From CPC320 sp002684375 (GTDB lineage: Bacteria > Pseudomonadota > Alphaproteobacteria > Rhodobacterales > Rhodobacteraceae), in the NCBI GenBank assembly GCA_965662545.1, contig CBFIHZ010000009.1, positions 41,158 through 105,157 on the forward strand: DNA of 64,000 bases. Reading direction: 5' to 3'. The translations under genes were made by a program, and so were the position numbers. Each line of letters starts with the position of its first letter. The stretch's first letter is position 1. Of this stretch, positions 53,317 through 62,483 are shown piece by piece. Below the pieces are notes generated by a model. The model worked only from the letters and a program-made list of their open reading frames with translations. It had not been told where the DNA came from and ran no database searches.

Positions 53317-54329
53317 CAGTCTTCGCATTTTGTTTGGCCCCATCAGCCCATAGCTTTGAGATCGAACACCGGCAAAACTTTGCCAGCAATGCCGCACAGC
53401 CCGTAACTCTGCGTATTCTATCGACGGCAGACATCGACCTTTTTGCGCCGTTGATCCTGAGTTTTCAGGCGGAAAACCCCAAGGTTGCCGTGGCCTACCA
53501 TGCGGTCAGTTCAACCGAATTGATGCGGGCGCTGCAGGATGAACAGGCCCCGTATGATATTGCTGTATCCAGTGCCATGGATTTGCAAACCAAACTGGCC
53601 AATGACGGTTTGGCGCTGCCACATCGGTCCACTGAAACCGATTTGTTACCGGAGTGGGGTAAATGGCGCGACCACGTGTTTGCCTTTACGCAAGAGCCCG
53701 CAGCAATTGTGCTGTCGGCCAAGGCCTTTGCTAATCTGCCCGTGCCACAGACCCGGCAAGATCTGATTTCGGTCTTGCGTGACTATCCAGACTTGTTTCG
53801 GGGTCGTGTCGGCACATACGACGTGCGCAGCAGTGGCTTGGGGTATCTATTTGCCACTCAGGATGCGCGCACTTCGGAAACCTTCTGGCGCCTCGCTGAG
53901 GTGATGGGGCATCTTGATATTCAGCTGTATTGTTGTTCTGGTGCGATGATTGACGATGTGAGTAGTGGAAAGATTGCGGTGGCTTATAATGTATTGGGCA
54001 GTTATGCGATGGCGCGTCGGGACGCAAAAGCGAATATCCATATTGTTACTCCGCAGGACTTCACCACGGTGATGCTGCGCACCGTACTGATTCCGACAAC
54101 AGCCCAAAGGCCAGCCCTTGCGGGCCAATTTATAGATCATCTGATCCGTGCGGCGTGGCTGGACGAGAGCAGAGACGATTATCCTTTTCCCGACATCAAC
54201 CGCGACCCGCTGGCGTCTAATACATCGTTGCGGCCAATTCGGATGGGACCGGGCTTGTTGGTCTATCTGGATAAACTGAAAAAGCGCCGGTTTTTGAAAG
54301 AGTGGGAAAATGCGATCCTTCAGCCTTGA
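53286..54329 (+). CDS. Periplasmic substrate-binding protein (ABC iron/spermidine-type fold)
   Basis: The 347-residue product has a signal peptide (MRLDIVSLVLAVFAFCLAPS, AHS) and the two-lobed solute-binding fold seen in Fe3+/polyamine receptors: VTLRILSTADIDLFAPLILS, YDIAVSSAMDLQTKLANDG, FRGRVGTYDVRSSGLGYLFA. No ABC permease or ATPase is nearby. It overlaps tctE by 31 bases in another frame, so it is almost certainly coexpressed with TctDE. An auxiliary sensory role, presenting the ligand to TctE, is a reasonable inference. The C-terminus is basic (DKLKKRRFLKEWENAI). Confidence 0.82.
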   Translation: MRLDIVSLVLAVFAFCLAPSAHSFEIEHRQNFASNAAQPVTLRILSTADIDLFAPLILSFQAENPKVAVAYHAVSSTELMRALQDEQAPYDIAVSSAMDLQTKLANDGLALPHRSTETDLLPEWGKWRDHVFAFTQEPAAIVLSAKAFANLPVPQTRQDLISVLRDYPDLFRGRVGTYDVRSSGLGYLFATQDARTSETFWRLAEVMGHLDIQLYCCSGAMIDDVSSGKIAVAYNVLGSYAMARRDAKANIHIVTPQDFTTVMLRTVLIPTTAQRPALAGQFIDHLIRAAWLDESRDDYPFPDINRDPLASNTSLRPIRMGPGLLVYLDKLKKRRFLKEWENAILQP

Positions 54330-54787
54330 GCCTTTTGCGTCGGACAGAGAGACGACCAAAGATCCAGGTCGCCGTGCCGGAAGACTAGTATTTGCAAAAT
54401 CCGGCAGCATATAGCTGCCCGCGATTTTCTCTTGAGACTGCATTATAAAGCGTCACACGGCTCTTGGGACTGTCTGGCAATATTTGTCGGCTACGTCGCT
54501 GTTAAAGATAAAATAAGCGAGGTGGTCGATATAGTGAGAACAGATTGGGCCAACCCTTTATGGCCCATCTACGACTGAAAGGGATTGTCATTACCGGGGT
54601 TTTTGGCGATGTTTGCTCTGGGGCAAACGCGGTGGACAGGGCGTCGGTTCTCGGGCGCAAACCAGCAGATTTAGATTATCAATCTGGGTTGCATTCAGAC
54701 CAAAAGACAGACGTAAATCTGACGCTCAAACCGCCAGAAACTGTTAATATCTTTATTTAATTTAAAACTAAATATAGGGAAAATGAT
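54330..54787. other. Gene-free stretch of about 460 bp
   Basis: No gene is supported. GCAGC-N5-GCTGC near 54403-54417 is a small dyad. The end is AT-rich and probably includes the promoter of the next gene. Confidence 0.35.
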
Positions 54788-55519
54788 ATGCATGAGGACC
54801 CCACGGAAGTTACCAAAAATGAATATTGGCTACGCCGCGCATTTGTCCAAACGTCCCAAGGTGACCAGATCGTTTTGCGTCAGAGAGGAGCTGTGTTTGA
54901 TATTCGTTTCAACGGCTGGGAGCTGATGTCAAGCCAGACCTCAGCCTCAGAACGGCGGTTGGCAACGCTTGTTTGTGACCAAATTGATTGCGCCGCGCCA
55001 CGCATCCTGATCGGAGGTCTTGGGATGGGCTATACGCTGCGTGCGACGCTTGATGCGGTGGGGCAAGGGGCACGGATCACTGTCTGTGAGCTGTTTGAGG
55101 AGATCGTGGCCTGGAACCAGGGTCCTCTGGCGCCGCTTGCGGCGTATCCGCTCGACGACAACAGGGTCACGGTCCTGACCAAAAGCGTGCTCGATGTTAT
55201 TTTAGGTCATGAGCAGTCGTTTGATGCCATTATTCTTGACACCGACAACGGCCCTGATGCCATCATGCACAGCCCCAACCAGATTTTATATAAACGCGAG
55301 ACCCTTCAACAGATATGTCGAAGGCTGGGATCGCAAGGTGTTGTCGGGCTATGGTCTGCGACAGTCTCACTGGGGTTTGAATCAGTGCTGGAAGACATCG
55401 GATGGCATTGGCGGCGTATCTGTGTGCCGTTGGGGCAGACAGACGAGTCACAGTCACATATCGTTTATCTCGCCGGAAAGACCTTGAGACCTGACAATTG
55501 TGATAATTTGAACATCTGA
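54788..55519 (+). CDS. Spermidine synthase-like methyltransferase-fold protein
   Basis: The 243-residue protein has the Rossmann nucleotide-binding pattern of spermidine synthases: ILIGGLGMGYTLRATLDAVG (glycine loop), acidic end ITVCELFEEIVAWNQ, and DAIILDTDNGPD in place of the canonical catalytic loop. The usual polyamine site residues are not clear, so true aminopropyl transfer is uncertain. It is a single gene between the TctDE group and the sulfatase operon, with no partner of polyamine synthesis near. Confidence 0.7.
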   Translation: MHEDPTEVTKNEYWLRRAFVQTSQGDQIVLRQRGAVFDIRFNGWELMSSQTSASERRLATLVCDQIDCAAPRILIGGLGMGYTLRATLDAVGQGARITVCELFEEIVAWNQGPLAPLAAYPLDDNRVTVLTKSVLDVILGHEQSFDAIILDTDNGPDAIMHSPNQILYKRETLQQICRRLGSQGVVGLWSATVSLGFESVLEDIGWHWRRICVPLGQTDESQSHIVYLAGKTLRPDNCDNLNI

Positions 55520-55905
55520 GTGGATTTGCGCAACACCTCATTTGGGGTTCGGTCTAGCGGTAAATGCTGGTCTGAATTTTTTGGATGAACGAGGGCTTAA
55601 ACCCTTCAGTCTTGAGAAGCGCGCGGCCCGGAGCACAATCGTAATATGCCGACACCAAATGCCGGTACGGAGGCAGAAATGAACAATTGGCGTGGCATTG
55701 AGAAAATCACTGAGCTGTCATCGCTTCAACCGCGCCGACACCTATCAGCTTATCGTGCCAGTCTCTGCCATTTGTGGCGGGGCAAAAGCAGTTGGCTACC
55801 ATACCTTTTCGGGTGGTGAAGGTCATGTTTTTTCACCGTGTTTGAGGTCAGGATCACCAGTGGTTGTAATTGGCCCCGCTGATCTTTTTTTATCTGTTCG
55901 GGGGA
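55520..55905. other. Convergent intergenic stretch of about 390 bp
   Basis: No gene can be firmly supported. A 46-codon frame at 55679-55819 has GGAGG six bases before its ATG (MNNWRGIEKITELSSLQPRR...), but I recognise nothing in it. Confidence 0.35.
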
Positions 55906-56871
55906 TCACGCTTTTTGGGACTTTGGTGACCGTGCGAGCCGAAAACCGAGGTTTCCGGTCGTGGTGTCGGGCGGCAGGGATTGCCGTGATGAGGTTCTGT
56001 ATCGCGTGCAATACGACGCATGGCAGAGATAAGAGCCGCCTTTCGCGACGTATCTGCCTCCGTTTAATGGTCCCGAAGGGTTTCGAACCGGATGTGGAGA
56101 ATGTAAGTTTGTAAATCGATCTGCGGTCCATTCCCAAACATTTCCGATCATATTGTACAGCCCAAAGTCGTTTGGCCGGTAGGCGGTCACGGGCGCACAG
56201 CCTGTGTATCCGTCGCGCTGATCAGTCGAGAACGGGAAATCACCTTGCCAGACATTGCAGTGATGCATGCCGTCCTGTTCAAGCGTTGCCCCCCAGGGGA
56301 AGGGCTGGTGACAGCGCCCGCCGCGCGCGCCATATTCCCATTCGGCTTCGGTTGGCAGACGCATGGCTGACCATTGGCAATAGGCCAAAGCATCTTGACG
56401 CGCGATATGGGTGACCGGATGATCGAGCCTGTGTTCTATCGAGCTTTCAGGTCCATCGGGTGCGAACCAACAAGCGCCAGGAACCTGACGCCACCAAGGG
56501 GCTTGAACTGGCGCTGGATAATCCAAGTCGCGATTGCAAAACGCACAAAAAACAAACGATGTACCGGCGCGCTCGGCTACGGTGCGATATGAGGTTGCGC
56601 GCACAAACTCATAGAACTCTGCAACCGTCACCGCTGTGACCGCGAGCGAATAAGGCGCAACAAAAACATCACGCGCCGGGCCTTCGCCGTCTTGCGGGTG
56701 TGGCCCGTCATCCGCTCCCATGCGGAACCAACCACCTGATACAGAGATCAGTTCGGCGGCTGTATGTCTTTGGCTTGTTGAACAGGGCTTCTGTCTGCCA
56801 ATATCCAACCCCGCAACGGTACTGACATCATTCGGCAGGCAGCAGTCTGCCTGAGGGTTAATTTTGCCCAT
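55906..56871 (-). CDS. Formylglycine-generating enzyme (sulfatase maturase, FGE/SUMF1 type)
   Basis: The 321-residue enzyme oxidises the active-site cysteine of type I sulfatases to formylglycine, with copper and oxygen. It has ELISVSGGWFRMGADDGPHP, VTAVTVAEFYEF, MRLPTEAEWEYGARGG, FGLYNMIGNVWEWTAD, and the catalytic segment GGSYLCHASYCTRYR with both redox cysteines (Cys283, Cys288) of genuine FGE, not just an FGE-like fold. No signal peptide: it should act in the cytoplasm. The ATG at 56871 overlaps the sulfatase stop by 14 bases, giving translational coupling to its substrate; a frame to 56991 is discarded. Confidence 0.9.
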   Translation of the reverse strand: MGKINPQADCCLPNDVSTVAGLDIGRQKPCSTSQRHTAAELISVSGGWFRMGADDGPHPQDGEGPARDVFVAPYSLAVTAVTVAEFYEFVRATSYRTVAERAGTSFVFCAFCNRDLDYPAPVQAPWWRQVPGACWFAPDGPESSIEHRLDHPVTHIARQDALAYCQWSAMRLPTEAEWEYGARGGRCHQPFPWGATLEQDGMHHCNVWQGDFPFSTDQRDGYTGCAPVTAYRPNDFGLYNMIGNVWEWTADRFTNLHSPHPVRNPSGPLNGGRYVAKGGSYLCHASYCTRYRTSSRQSLPPDTTTGNLGFRLARSPKSQKA

Positions 56872-58351
56872 AGTCGTAAACCGGTTGCCAATCATTTCCC
56901 CAGGCGTCGCGCCAAAATTCGTTGCGTTCAGAATGCTGCAACGGAGCCCCGCCTTTCCAAAGATCGGCCTGGGGCCTTGCATAGGTTTCAAAAAATTTGC
57001 CTAACATGTCTTCCAAATTAGCGCGGACATCCGCATAGGCTGGATCGCCAACAAGGTTTTTTATCTCGCCCGGATCGTGCTCTATGTCAAAAAGCTCATC
57101 GTCTATCGGGTGGTTTGGCGCATTGCCAAACCGTTTGAAATACGCCCATTTTGGGGTCCGAACGACGCGGGTTTCCTCTTGTTCGGAATAGACAGCATCC
57201 TCACCCCAATCCTTTGGATTGCCGGATAAAAGTGATTTCAGCGACCGACTTGGGACAGCACAATCGCCTTGGTCTTGGGACTGGCCAGTGTAATCTAGGA
57301 TTGTTGAAAATACCTCCATATTTGAGACCATAACTTGAGACCGCTCACCTGCAGTCACGCTGGGTCCGTGCCGCACAATCAGCGGAACAGAATGAGCAGC
57401 TCGATGCAAGTTGGACGGATAGGTGGCCGCCCCATGCCCCCAGAAACCATGATGCCCGGTCGAAAGACCGTGATCGGCCGTGAAAATAAACAGGGTATTT
57501 TCTGCGATTCCCAGAGTATCGAGCGCGGACATGATTTGCCCCACACCGTCATCAACCATCGAAATCTGGGCGTAGTAATTCCGAAGGGTTGGCAGATCAT
57601 TGGGTGCCTTTAGGGTCATGGAATAATCCAGCCCCCCCCCAGAATATTTTTGACGCATGACAAAAGCCTCTATTGACTGTTTGCTGAGCCCTTCACGAGG
57701 GATGGAGTGCATTGGGCACTCATCGTACAGGGCGGAATAACGGCAACGGTCTGCTTCGCGTGTGGCGGGCCAGTGGCCGTATGGGGCGGGATAGGGCAGA
57801 TAGAGAAAGAAAGGTTGTTCGGCTGTGACTTGTTGTTCAATAAAGCTGATGCCCTTTTGAGTGAAGAAATCCACCGAGTGGCCTTCATAAGAGTATGTTT
57901 CGCCATTTTCCGTAATCTCGTTGCGGTAAAAGCTGCGCACATGACCGTCCGCCATCGTGCACCAATAGTCAAAGCCGGGCATCGCCTCGGTGGGATTGCC
58001 AAGGTGGTATTTACCGGACAAAGCGGTTTTGTACCCTGCGGCCTGCAATCGTGCGGGCAGGGCATGCAGCCCGTCCAAAGCATGCCAGTTTGCTGGCCAT
58101 TGGTCCATCTGGCGGTCGTCAATCCAGCTATGTACCCCATGTTGCGACGGCAAGAGCCCGGTCAAAAGCGATGCCCGACAGGGTGAACAAAAGCCATTGG
58201 GGCAAAACGCATTGTCAAAGATCATTCCCTGAGCCGCAAGGCGATCCAAATTTGGGGTATGTATCTCAGAATTGCCATAACATGCCAATGTCGAGGCCTG
58301 TTGATTATCTGTAAAAACCAACACGATATTGGGGTTGTCATTATTGCTCAA
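56858..58351 (-). CDS. Type I sulfatase (cytoplasmic)
   Basis: The 497-residue enzyme hydrolyses a sulfate ester. It shows NIVLVFTDNQQAS with metal ligands Asp15 and Asn16, and the signature FCSPCRASLLTG, in which Cys55 is the residue to be converted to formylglycine (CxPxR recognised by FGE). It also has ALSGKYHLGNP, FTADHGLSTGHHGFWGHGAA and ELFDIEHDPGEIKNL. There is no signal peptide, unlike many sulfatases, so its substrate must enter the cell first. The TTG start overlaps the end of tctA by 11 bases. Substrate unknown; the cluster suggests a small sulfated organic acid. Confidence 0.92.
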   Translation of the reverse strand: MSNNDNPNIVLVFTDNQQASTLACYGNSEIHTPNLDRLAAQGMIFDNAFCPNGFCSPCRASLLTGLLPSQHGVHSWIDDRQMDQWPANWHALDGLHALPARLQAAGYKTALSGKYHLGNPTEAMPGFDYWCTMADGHVRSFYRNEITENGETYSYEGHSVDFFTQKGISFIEQQVTAEQPFFLYLPYPAPYGHWPATREADRCRYSALYDECPMHSIPREGLSKQSIEAFVMRQKYSGGGLDYSMTLKAPNDLPTLRNYYAQISMVDDGVGQIMSALDTLGIAENTLFIFTADHGLSTGHHGFWGHGAATYPSNLHRAAHSVPLIVRHGPSVTAGERSQVMVSNMEVFSTILDYTGQSQDQGDCAVPSRSLKSLLSGNPKDWGEDAVYSEQEETRVVRTPKWAYFKRFGNAPNHPIDDELFDIEHDPGEIKNLVGDPAYADVRANLEDMLGKFFETYARPQADLWKGGAPLQHSERNEFWRDAWGNDWQPVYDYGQN

Positions 58352-59879
58352 GATTAGGTCCCTCCAATGGGTTTGTTTCCTGCTGTCGCTCGCGCATGGA
58401 TTTTATTACGACGAAAATCACGAGGCCCAAGCCGGCTAATATGAATGCCACTGCTACTGGGAAGTTCAACAACCGCAGGGGATCGCCGCGAGTTAGGATT
58501 AAGGCTTGGGTCAAGGGAAGTTCCCAGATACGGCCCAAGACAAAGGCAATGATAAAGATTACCACCGGAAAATTCAGTATTCTCAAGAGGTAACCAAACG
58601 CCCCAAAAAATCCGAGTAGAACCAATCCGATGGGTCCGCCTCCACTGACCCAGGCTCCGGCTATACAAAGTAGGATAACAGAGGGGAAAATATAGATCGC
58701 GCTTACTTTCGCGATTGTACCCAAAAGGTTCATTCCCAGCCGGCCAATAATCAGATTGCAAAAGTTGGCAATCGCCATGCAGGTGAAAATTGAAAATACC
58801 AACTGACCCTCGTCGCGCATGAGGGTTGGCCCCGGGATGATCCCGTGGATGATCAATGCACCCAATAAGAACGCGGCGGCAACATTTCCCGGAATACCCA
58901 GTGTTAAAAGTGGAATAAGGTTGGCACCTGAAACAGCGCTGTTGGCCGCCTCTGTCGCGGCGACGCCTTCTAAGGTGCCTTTCCCAAACTTTTCCGGTGT
59001 TTTCGACGCGCGGCGCGCTGCAGAATATCCCAGTGTTGCCGCAAGAGCTGAACCTATGCCGGGCACTGATCCGATAAGTGTTCCAATCACAGCCGATCGA
59101 AACATGGTACCTTTCACCGAAAGATATTCCGCAAGGCTGAGGCTGGCATCGTCCCCTTCGGAAGGCGGTGCAACACTGCCTCTCGTCGAGGACCGTCGTT
59201 CCGAGATTGAGTGGATGATTTCTCCTAAGACCAAAACACCCATGCCAACCGACACCAAGGGCAATCCGTCTTCAAGTTCTGCAAAGCCAAAAGCAAGTCT
59301 TGGGGTTGCCTCTTCTGGTGCTTGGCCAATTGACGACAGCACAAACCCAAGTGAGGCAGCAACCAAACCGCGCAACGGATTGTCACCTACCAATGCCGCG
59401 AGGATACAAATTGAAAAGAATACGATGCCTGCTTGCTCTACCGGCCCCATCATCATTGCCAGTACCGAAAGCGGTGCAGCGGCCACAAACAGCACGATAT
59501 CAGAAAATGTATCACCCGTAACAGAACTCAGATGCGCCATTTTAAGCGCTTTGCCCGATTGGCCTTTCTGTGCCATTGGATAACCGTCCAACGTCGTTAT
59601 CATCGCATCTGGTGTGCCGGGTGTATTCATCAAAATTGCCGGAACAGCCCCGCCGACGGTCGAGCCTTTCATAATCCCCACCAGAACGCCGATGGCTCCG
59701 ATCGGTTCAAGATAGAAGGTGGCAGGGACCGCAAGCGCGATCGCCATGGGCCCGTTCAGGCCCGGAATGGCGCCCACAAGGATACCGAGTGTGACACCTC
59801 CTGCGATTAACAGCAGGTTTAACAGGGTGCAGGCATCGATAATCCCAGTAAAAATCATATCCAGCCCGACAGGCATCAT
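58341..59879 (-). CDS. TctA-family large permease of the sulfatase cluster
   Basis: The 512-residue protein has about eleven helices with GILVGAIPGLNGPMAIALAV, GSTVGGAVPAILMNTPGTPD, TLDGYPMAQKGQSGKALKMA and NLIPLLTLGIPGNVAAAFLL. It is a paralogue, not a copy, of the TctA at 48.1 kb. AGGAG lies ahead of the start. It is sandwiched between tctB and the sulfatase gene with a 6-base gap and an 11-base overlap, so its cargo is probably the sulfatase substrate. Confidence 0.93.
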   Translation of the reverse strand: MMPVGLDMIFTGIIDACTLLNLLLIAGGVTLGILVGAIPGLNGPMAIALAVPATFYLEPIGAIGVLVGIMKGSTVGGAVPAILMNTPGTPDAMITTLDGYPMAQKGQSGKALKMAHLSSVTGDTFSDIVLFVAAAPLSVLAMMMGPVEQAGIVFFSICILAALVGDNPLRGLVAASLGFVLSSIGQAPEEATPRLAFGFAELEDGLPLVSVGMGVLVLGEIIHSISERRSSTRGSVAPPSEGDDASLSLAEYLSVKGTMFRSAVIGTLIGSVPGIGSALAATLGYSAARRASKTPEKFGKGTLEGVAATEAANSAVSGANLIPLLTLGIPGNVAAAFLLGALIIHGIIPGPTLMRDEGQLVFSIFTCMAIANFCNLIIGRLGMNLLGTIAKVSAIYIFPSVILLCIAGAWVSGGGPIGLVLLGFFGAFGYLLRILNFPVVIFIIAFVLGRIWELPLTQALILTRGDPLRLLNFPVAVAFILAGLGLVIFVVIKSMRERQQETNPLEGPNLEQ

Positions 59880-59885
59880 TCGCTC

Positions 59886-60329
59886 CTAAGGCAGAGGTCG
59901 TCCCAAAATAATTTCGAACCCGATCCAGATAACAACTGGCGGGCAAATGGAGATTGCTGCGACCAATGGCCACCGGTCTTCGCGCATAAGGAGCAAGGTG
60001 GTAAGGCAGATACCGACGCCTGTCGGGATGAACCCAACCAACGGCATGACTGCTGTCGCGCAGACCAGTAAAATCAAGGCAACCGCGAGGCGCGCAGCAA
60101 ATGCAGCTGCAGATGACTGCGGTTGTTTGGGCTGCTTTGCGAAGATGCCAGAAACTGCCAAGGCCAAGCCCGAAGTCGCCAGCATCCCACTTGTGAAATT
60201 TGAATAAAAACCTGATGGTACGGAAGCAAAGATTGTGGGTACGGTCTGCGCTGGGATGATCCAAAAAATGAGCGCCCCGCCCATGGCGACGGCGGCCAAG
60301 CCGCTCAGGATATTTGAGGTATGCATCAT
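59886..60329 (-). CDS. TctB-family small permease of the sulfatase cluster
   Basis: The 147-residue protein has four helices, opening MMHTSNILSGLAAVAMGGAL, with GFIPTGVGICLTTLLLMRED in the second half. The ATG at 60329 has GGAG nine bases ahead and fits TctB length; an in-frame ATG at 60356 is less likely. It pairs with the following TctA. Confidence 0.82.
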   Translation of the reverse strand: MMHTSNILSGLAAVAMGGALIFWIIPAQTVPTIFASVPSGFYSNFTSGMLATSGLALAVSGIFAKQPKQPQSSAAAFAARLAVALILLVCATAVMPLVGFIPTGVGICLTTLLLMREDRWPLVAAISICPPVVIWIGFEIILGRPLP

Positions 60330-60387
60330 AATTTTTGCTCCGTATGACCCACGCATCAGCCCCGGCTCCGTGAACTGCCACTTCCGG

Positions 60388-61332
60388 CTATCTGAGGAAC
60401 CCGATCAGCGCTTCACTGGCTCCGCGCCCTTTTACGATTTCGTCTTTCAGCAGGTCGCCCGGAGTGAAGTTCATTTTCAAGCTCATCTTTTCGGTAATGA
60501 ACGCGCGGAGCGTTTCATTGGTCATCGAGCTTTCGAGGGCGGCGGTCCAAGCCTTGAGTATATCCTCTGGCATCCCTGCAGGGGCCGCCAGCGTCCATTT
60601 TACCCGAAAAGTCGCCACGGGCGCTCCTGACTCAATCAATGTTAACGCGTTTTTTCCGACGATAAGACGTTCCGCTTCGAGAGAAGCTAGAACTTTCAAC
60701 GCTCCCTTGCGCACGTGCGGGGCCTGTGGACCGCCGACCAGTGTCGTGTCGAGGTGGCCGTTCAAAATATTGTTTATTCCTTCGTTTCCACTTTTGATCG
60801 GCACAGGGATGAACTCTACCCCGAAATGTTTGCCGATGGCGCGCACGGCGGCATTGGCCCGGGGGCTGAATACACCGACTTCGATTTCAGCGCCGTCCTT
60901 GGCAGCTGCAACCAAATCCTCAAGTGAGTTATAGGGTGAGTCGCCAGCGGCCACCCAACCGACTTGGGTATTTGCGACGGCCCCGATAAAGCTGAAATCA
61001 TCGGCAGTGTAGCCTATTTTCGGGTTCATCGCTGGCGCGAAAGAAAACGTTTCGGACACAGCAAAGCCAATTGTCATGCCGTCAGCAGGCGCAGTTTTTA
61101 GAATTTTAGCCATGGCCGCACCGCCGCCTCCGGGCTTGTTTTCGACCACCACGTTCCAACCAAGGGCATCTTCGAAATGTTTCGCCACAGCCCGCGATAA
61201 GATATCACCGCCGCCTCCGGGCGGGAACATCGTCATCATTGTGATCGACCCGTTTGGTTTCCATTCTGCCAATACGGGCCCTGAAAACAGTGCCAATGCC
61301 AATGTCGTGACCGTGATGATTTTCTTAAACAT
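60388..61332 (-). CDS. TctC-family periplasmic receptor of the sulfatase cluster
   Basis: The 314-residue binding protein has a signal peptide (MFKKIITVTTLALALFSGPV, LA) and TTT receptor motifs TMMFPPGGGGDILSRAVAKH and VVVENKPGGGGAAMAKIL. It captures the substrate for TctAB. A GGGAGG ribosome site precedes the ATG. Compared with the TctC at 50.2 kb it has a standard Sec signal without twin arginines. No large hairpin separates it from tctB. Confidence 0.9.
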   Translation of the reverse strand: MFKKIITVTTLALALFSGPVLAEWKPNGSITMMTMFPPGGGGDILSRAVAKHFEDALGWNVVVENKPGGGGAAMAKILKTAPADGMTIGFAVSETFSFAPAMNPKIGYTADDFSFIGAVANTQVGWVAAGDSPYNSLEDLVAAAKDGAEIEVGVFSPRANAAVRAIGKHFGVEFIPVPIKSGNEGINNILNGHLDTTLVGGPQAPHVRKGALKVLASLEAERLIVGKNALTLIESGAPVATFRVKWTLAAPAGMPEDILKAWTAALESSMTNETLRAFITEKMSLKMNFTPGDLLKDEIVKGRGASEALIGFLR

Positions 61333-61359
61333 GATAACCTCCCTTGGATTATTAGCTAA

Positions 61360-62418
61360 TTAGGCGTGAAATACTTTGCTCAGCTGCACCTCACGCTGTT
61401 GCTCTGGGTAAAACCCCTGAGCGCGAAATTCATCTGAATGCATGTAGCATGCGATCGATGCCCGATCTGACCCGTCCTCAAAGGTGAACAGCCGAGAATG
61501 TGGCATCGCGTGATCCTTTACAAACCATCGTGTCAATGCCGAGACGTTCACAAATGTTGTGCCCCCATAGCATTTTTCGATATGTGATTTGCCACCATAC
61601 CGGTCCTCGGGGTTGGTATGGGTGTGACCGCCCAGCCAAAAGTCGACCATTCCGGGGTGGTCTTCTAGCCAGTTTTCAAACGCACCGCCATCTTGTCGGC
61701 CTCCAACCCAACAAAGGTATGATGCAGCCTGCGGGTTGCCATGTTCGTAATAGCCATGATAATTGGTATGCCACTCACCACCCGCATTTTTTTTCATGCC
61801 TTCCCATTCACCCGTAGCGACGGTGGTGTTCTTTAAAAGATAGTGATGGGCTGTGATAATGATTTTGTCGCGGTGATTGCTCTCAACTTGATCTACCCAC
61901 CAGTCGAATGTCTCGCGGCTGACAACGCCCCCTGGGTTGCCGCCCAAGGCGCCACGTCCCAGCAATTGCGTTTTCTCGTTGATATCGCTCATCATCAGCA
62001 CGCGGATATTTCCAACATCAAAATAATACCGCTCCCACGTTCCGACCGGCAAATGCCGAAACTGGGTCGCATCTACTTTTGAATGGACTGTGTTCTCGCC
62101 CAAGGGATCAATCCACCGCCGGAACCAATTTGCTTCTGGCTCATCCGGAGCGTTTCGGTCATGGTTGCCGCAAATTGTATAAATGTCCTCGCGGCGGTGC
62201 GTTGCCAAAGCGCCAAATTGCCGGATAATTTCAGCACCTTCAGCGTCGGTGGGGAGTCCGAATGCAGCCGAAAAGTCGCCTATATTTATACCGATATCCC
62301 ACTCGAAATCACGTTCGGCTTGGCGAATCGCTTCAGCAAGGCTTTCTCGCCCTTGCCTTTTATCCGCAGAGACATGTGCACAGCCCGAAGCCCAAATTTT
62401 CACAGTAGATGTTGGCAT
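61360..62418 (-). CDS. Calcineurin-like metallophosphoesterase
   Basis: The 352-residue product shows most of the metallophosphoesterase motifs: NIGDFSAAFG (Asp48), TICGNHDRN (Asn85, His86, Asp87), IITAHHYLLKNT, and WLGGHTHTNPEDRYGG. The first motif, normally DxH, reads SGCAHVSAD with Cys13 in place of Asp. No signal peptide is present, so it is probably cytoplasmic. It is the first gene of the sulfatase operon, 27 bp before tctC, and could remove a phosphate or phosphodiester from the imported compound. The ATG at 62418 is preferred; a frame to 62562 runs through the operator dyads. Confidence 0.85.
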   Translation of the reverse strand: MPTSTVKIWASGCAHVSADKRQGRESLAEAIRQAERDFEWDIGINIGDFSAAFGLPTDAEGAEIIRQFGALATHRREDIYTICGNHDRNAPDEPEANWFRRWIDPLGENTVHSKVDATQFRHLPVGTWERYYFDVGNIRVLMMSDINEKTQLLGRGALGGNPGGVVSRETFDWWVDQVESNHRDKIIITAHHYLLKNTTVATGEWEGMKKNAGGEWHTNYHGYYEHGNPQAASYLCWVGGRQDGGAFENWLEDHPGMVDFWLGGHTHTNPEDRYGGKSHIEKCYGGTTFVNVSALTRWFVKDHAMPHSRLFTFEDGSDRASIACYMHSDEFRAQGFYPEQQREVQLSKVFHA

Positions 62419-62429
62419 TAATAAAGCCC

Positions 62430-62455
62430 AAAAAGAGAATAAATATTCTCTTTTT
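62430..62455. promoter_or_regulatory. Operator dyad 1 between metallophosphoesterase and TetR genes
   Basis: AAAAAGAGAAT-N4-ATTCTCTTTTT, with perfect 11-bp arms, lies 12 bases before the metallophosphoesterase start. Its place and symmetry fit a TetR-type dimer site blocking transcription of the operon. Confidence 0.6.
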
Positions 62456-62483
62456 ATGAGGCTGATTTCCCTACCTGTCAATA

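Noticed and set aside
54788..55519. Membership of the spermidine synthase-like gene in the sulfatase operon
   Set aside because: It is on the opposite strand, convergent, and separated by almost 390 bp.
55679..55819. A 46-codon frame with a good ribosome site
   Set aside because: No recognisable motif and an unusual Trp/Arg-rich composition; left as a note in the intergenic entry.
58819..59583. A 254-codon plus-strand frame inside the second TctA gene
   Set aside because: It is an antisense frame of a permease with clear motifs; Pro/Ser/Ala-rich composition is typical of such shadows.
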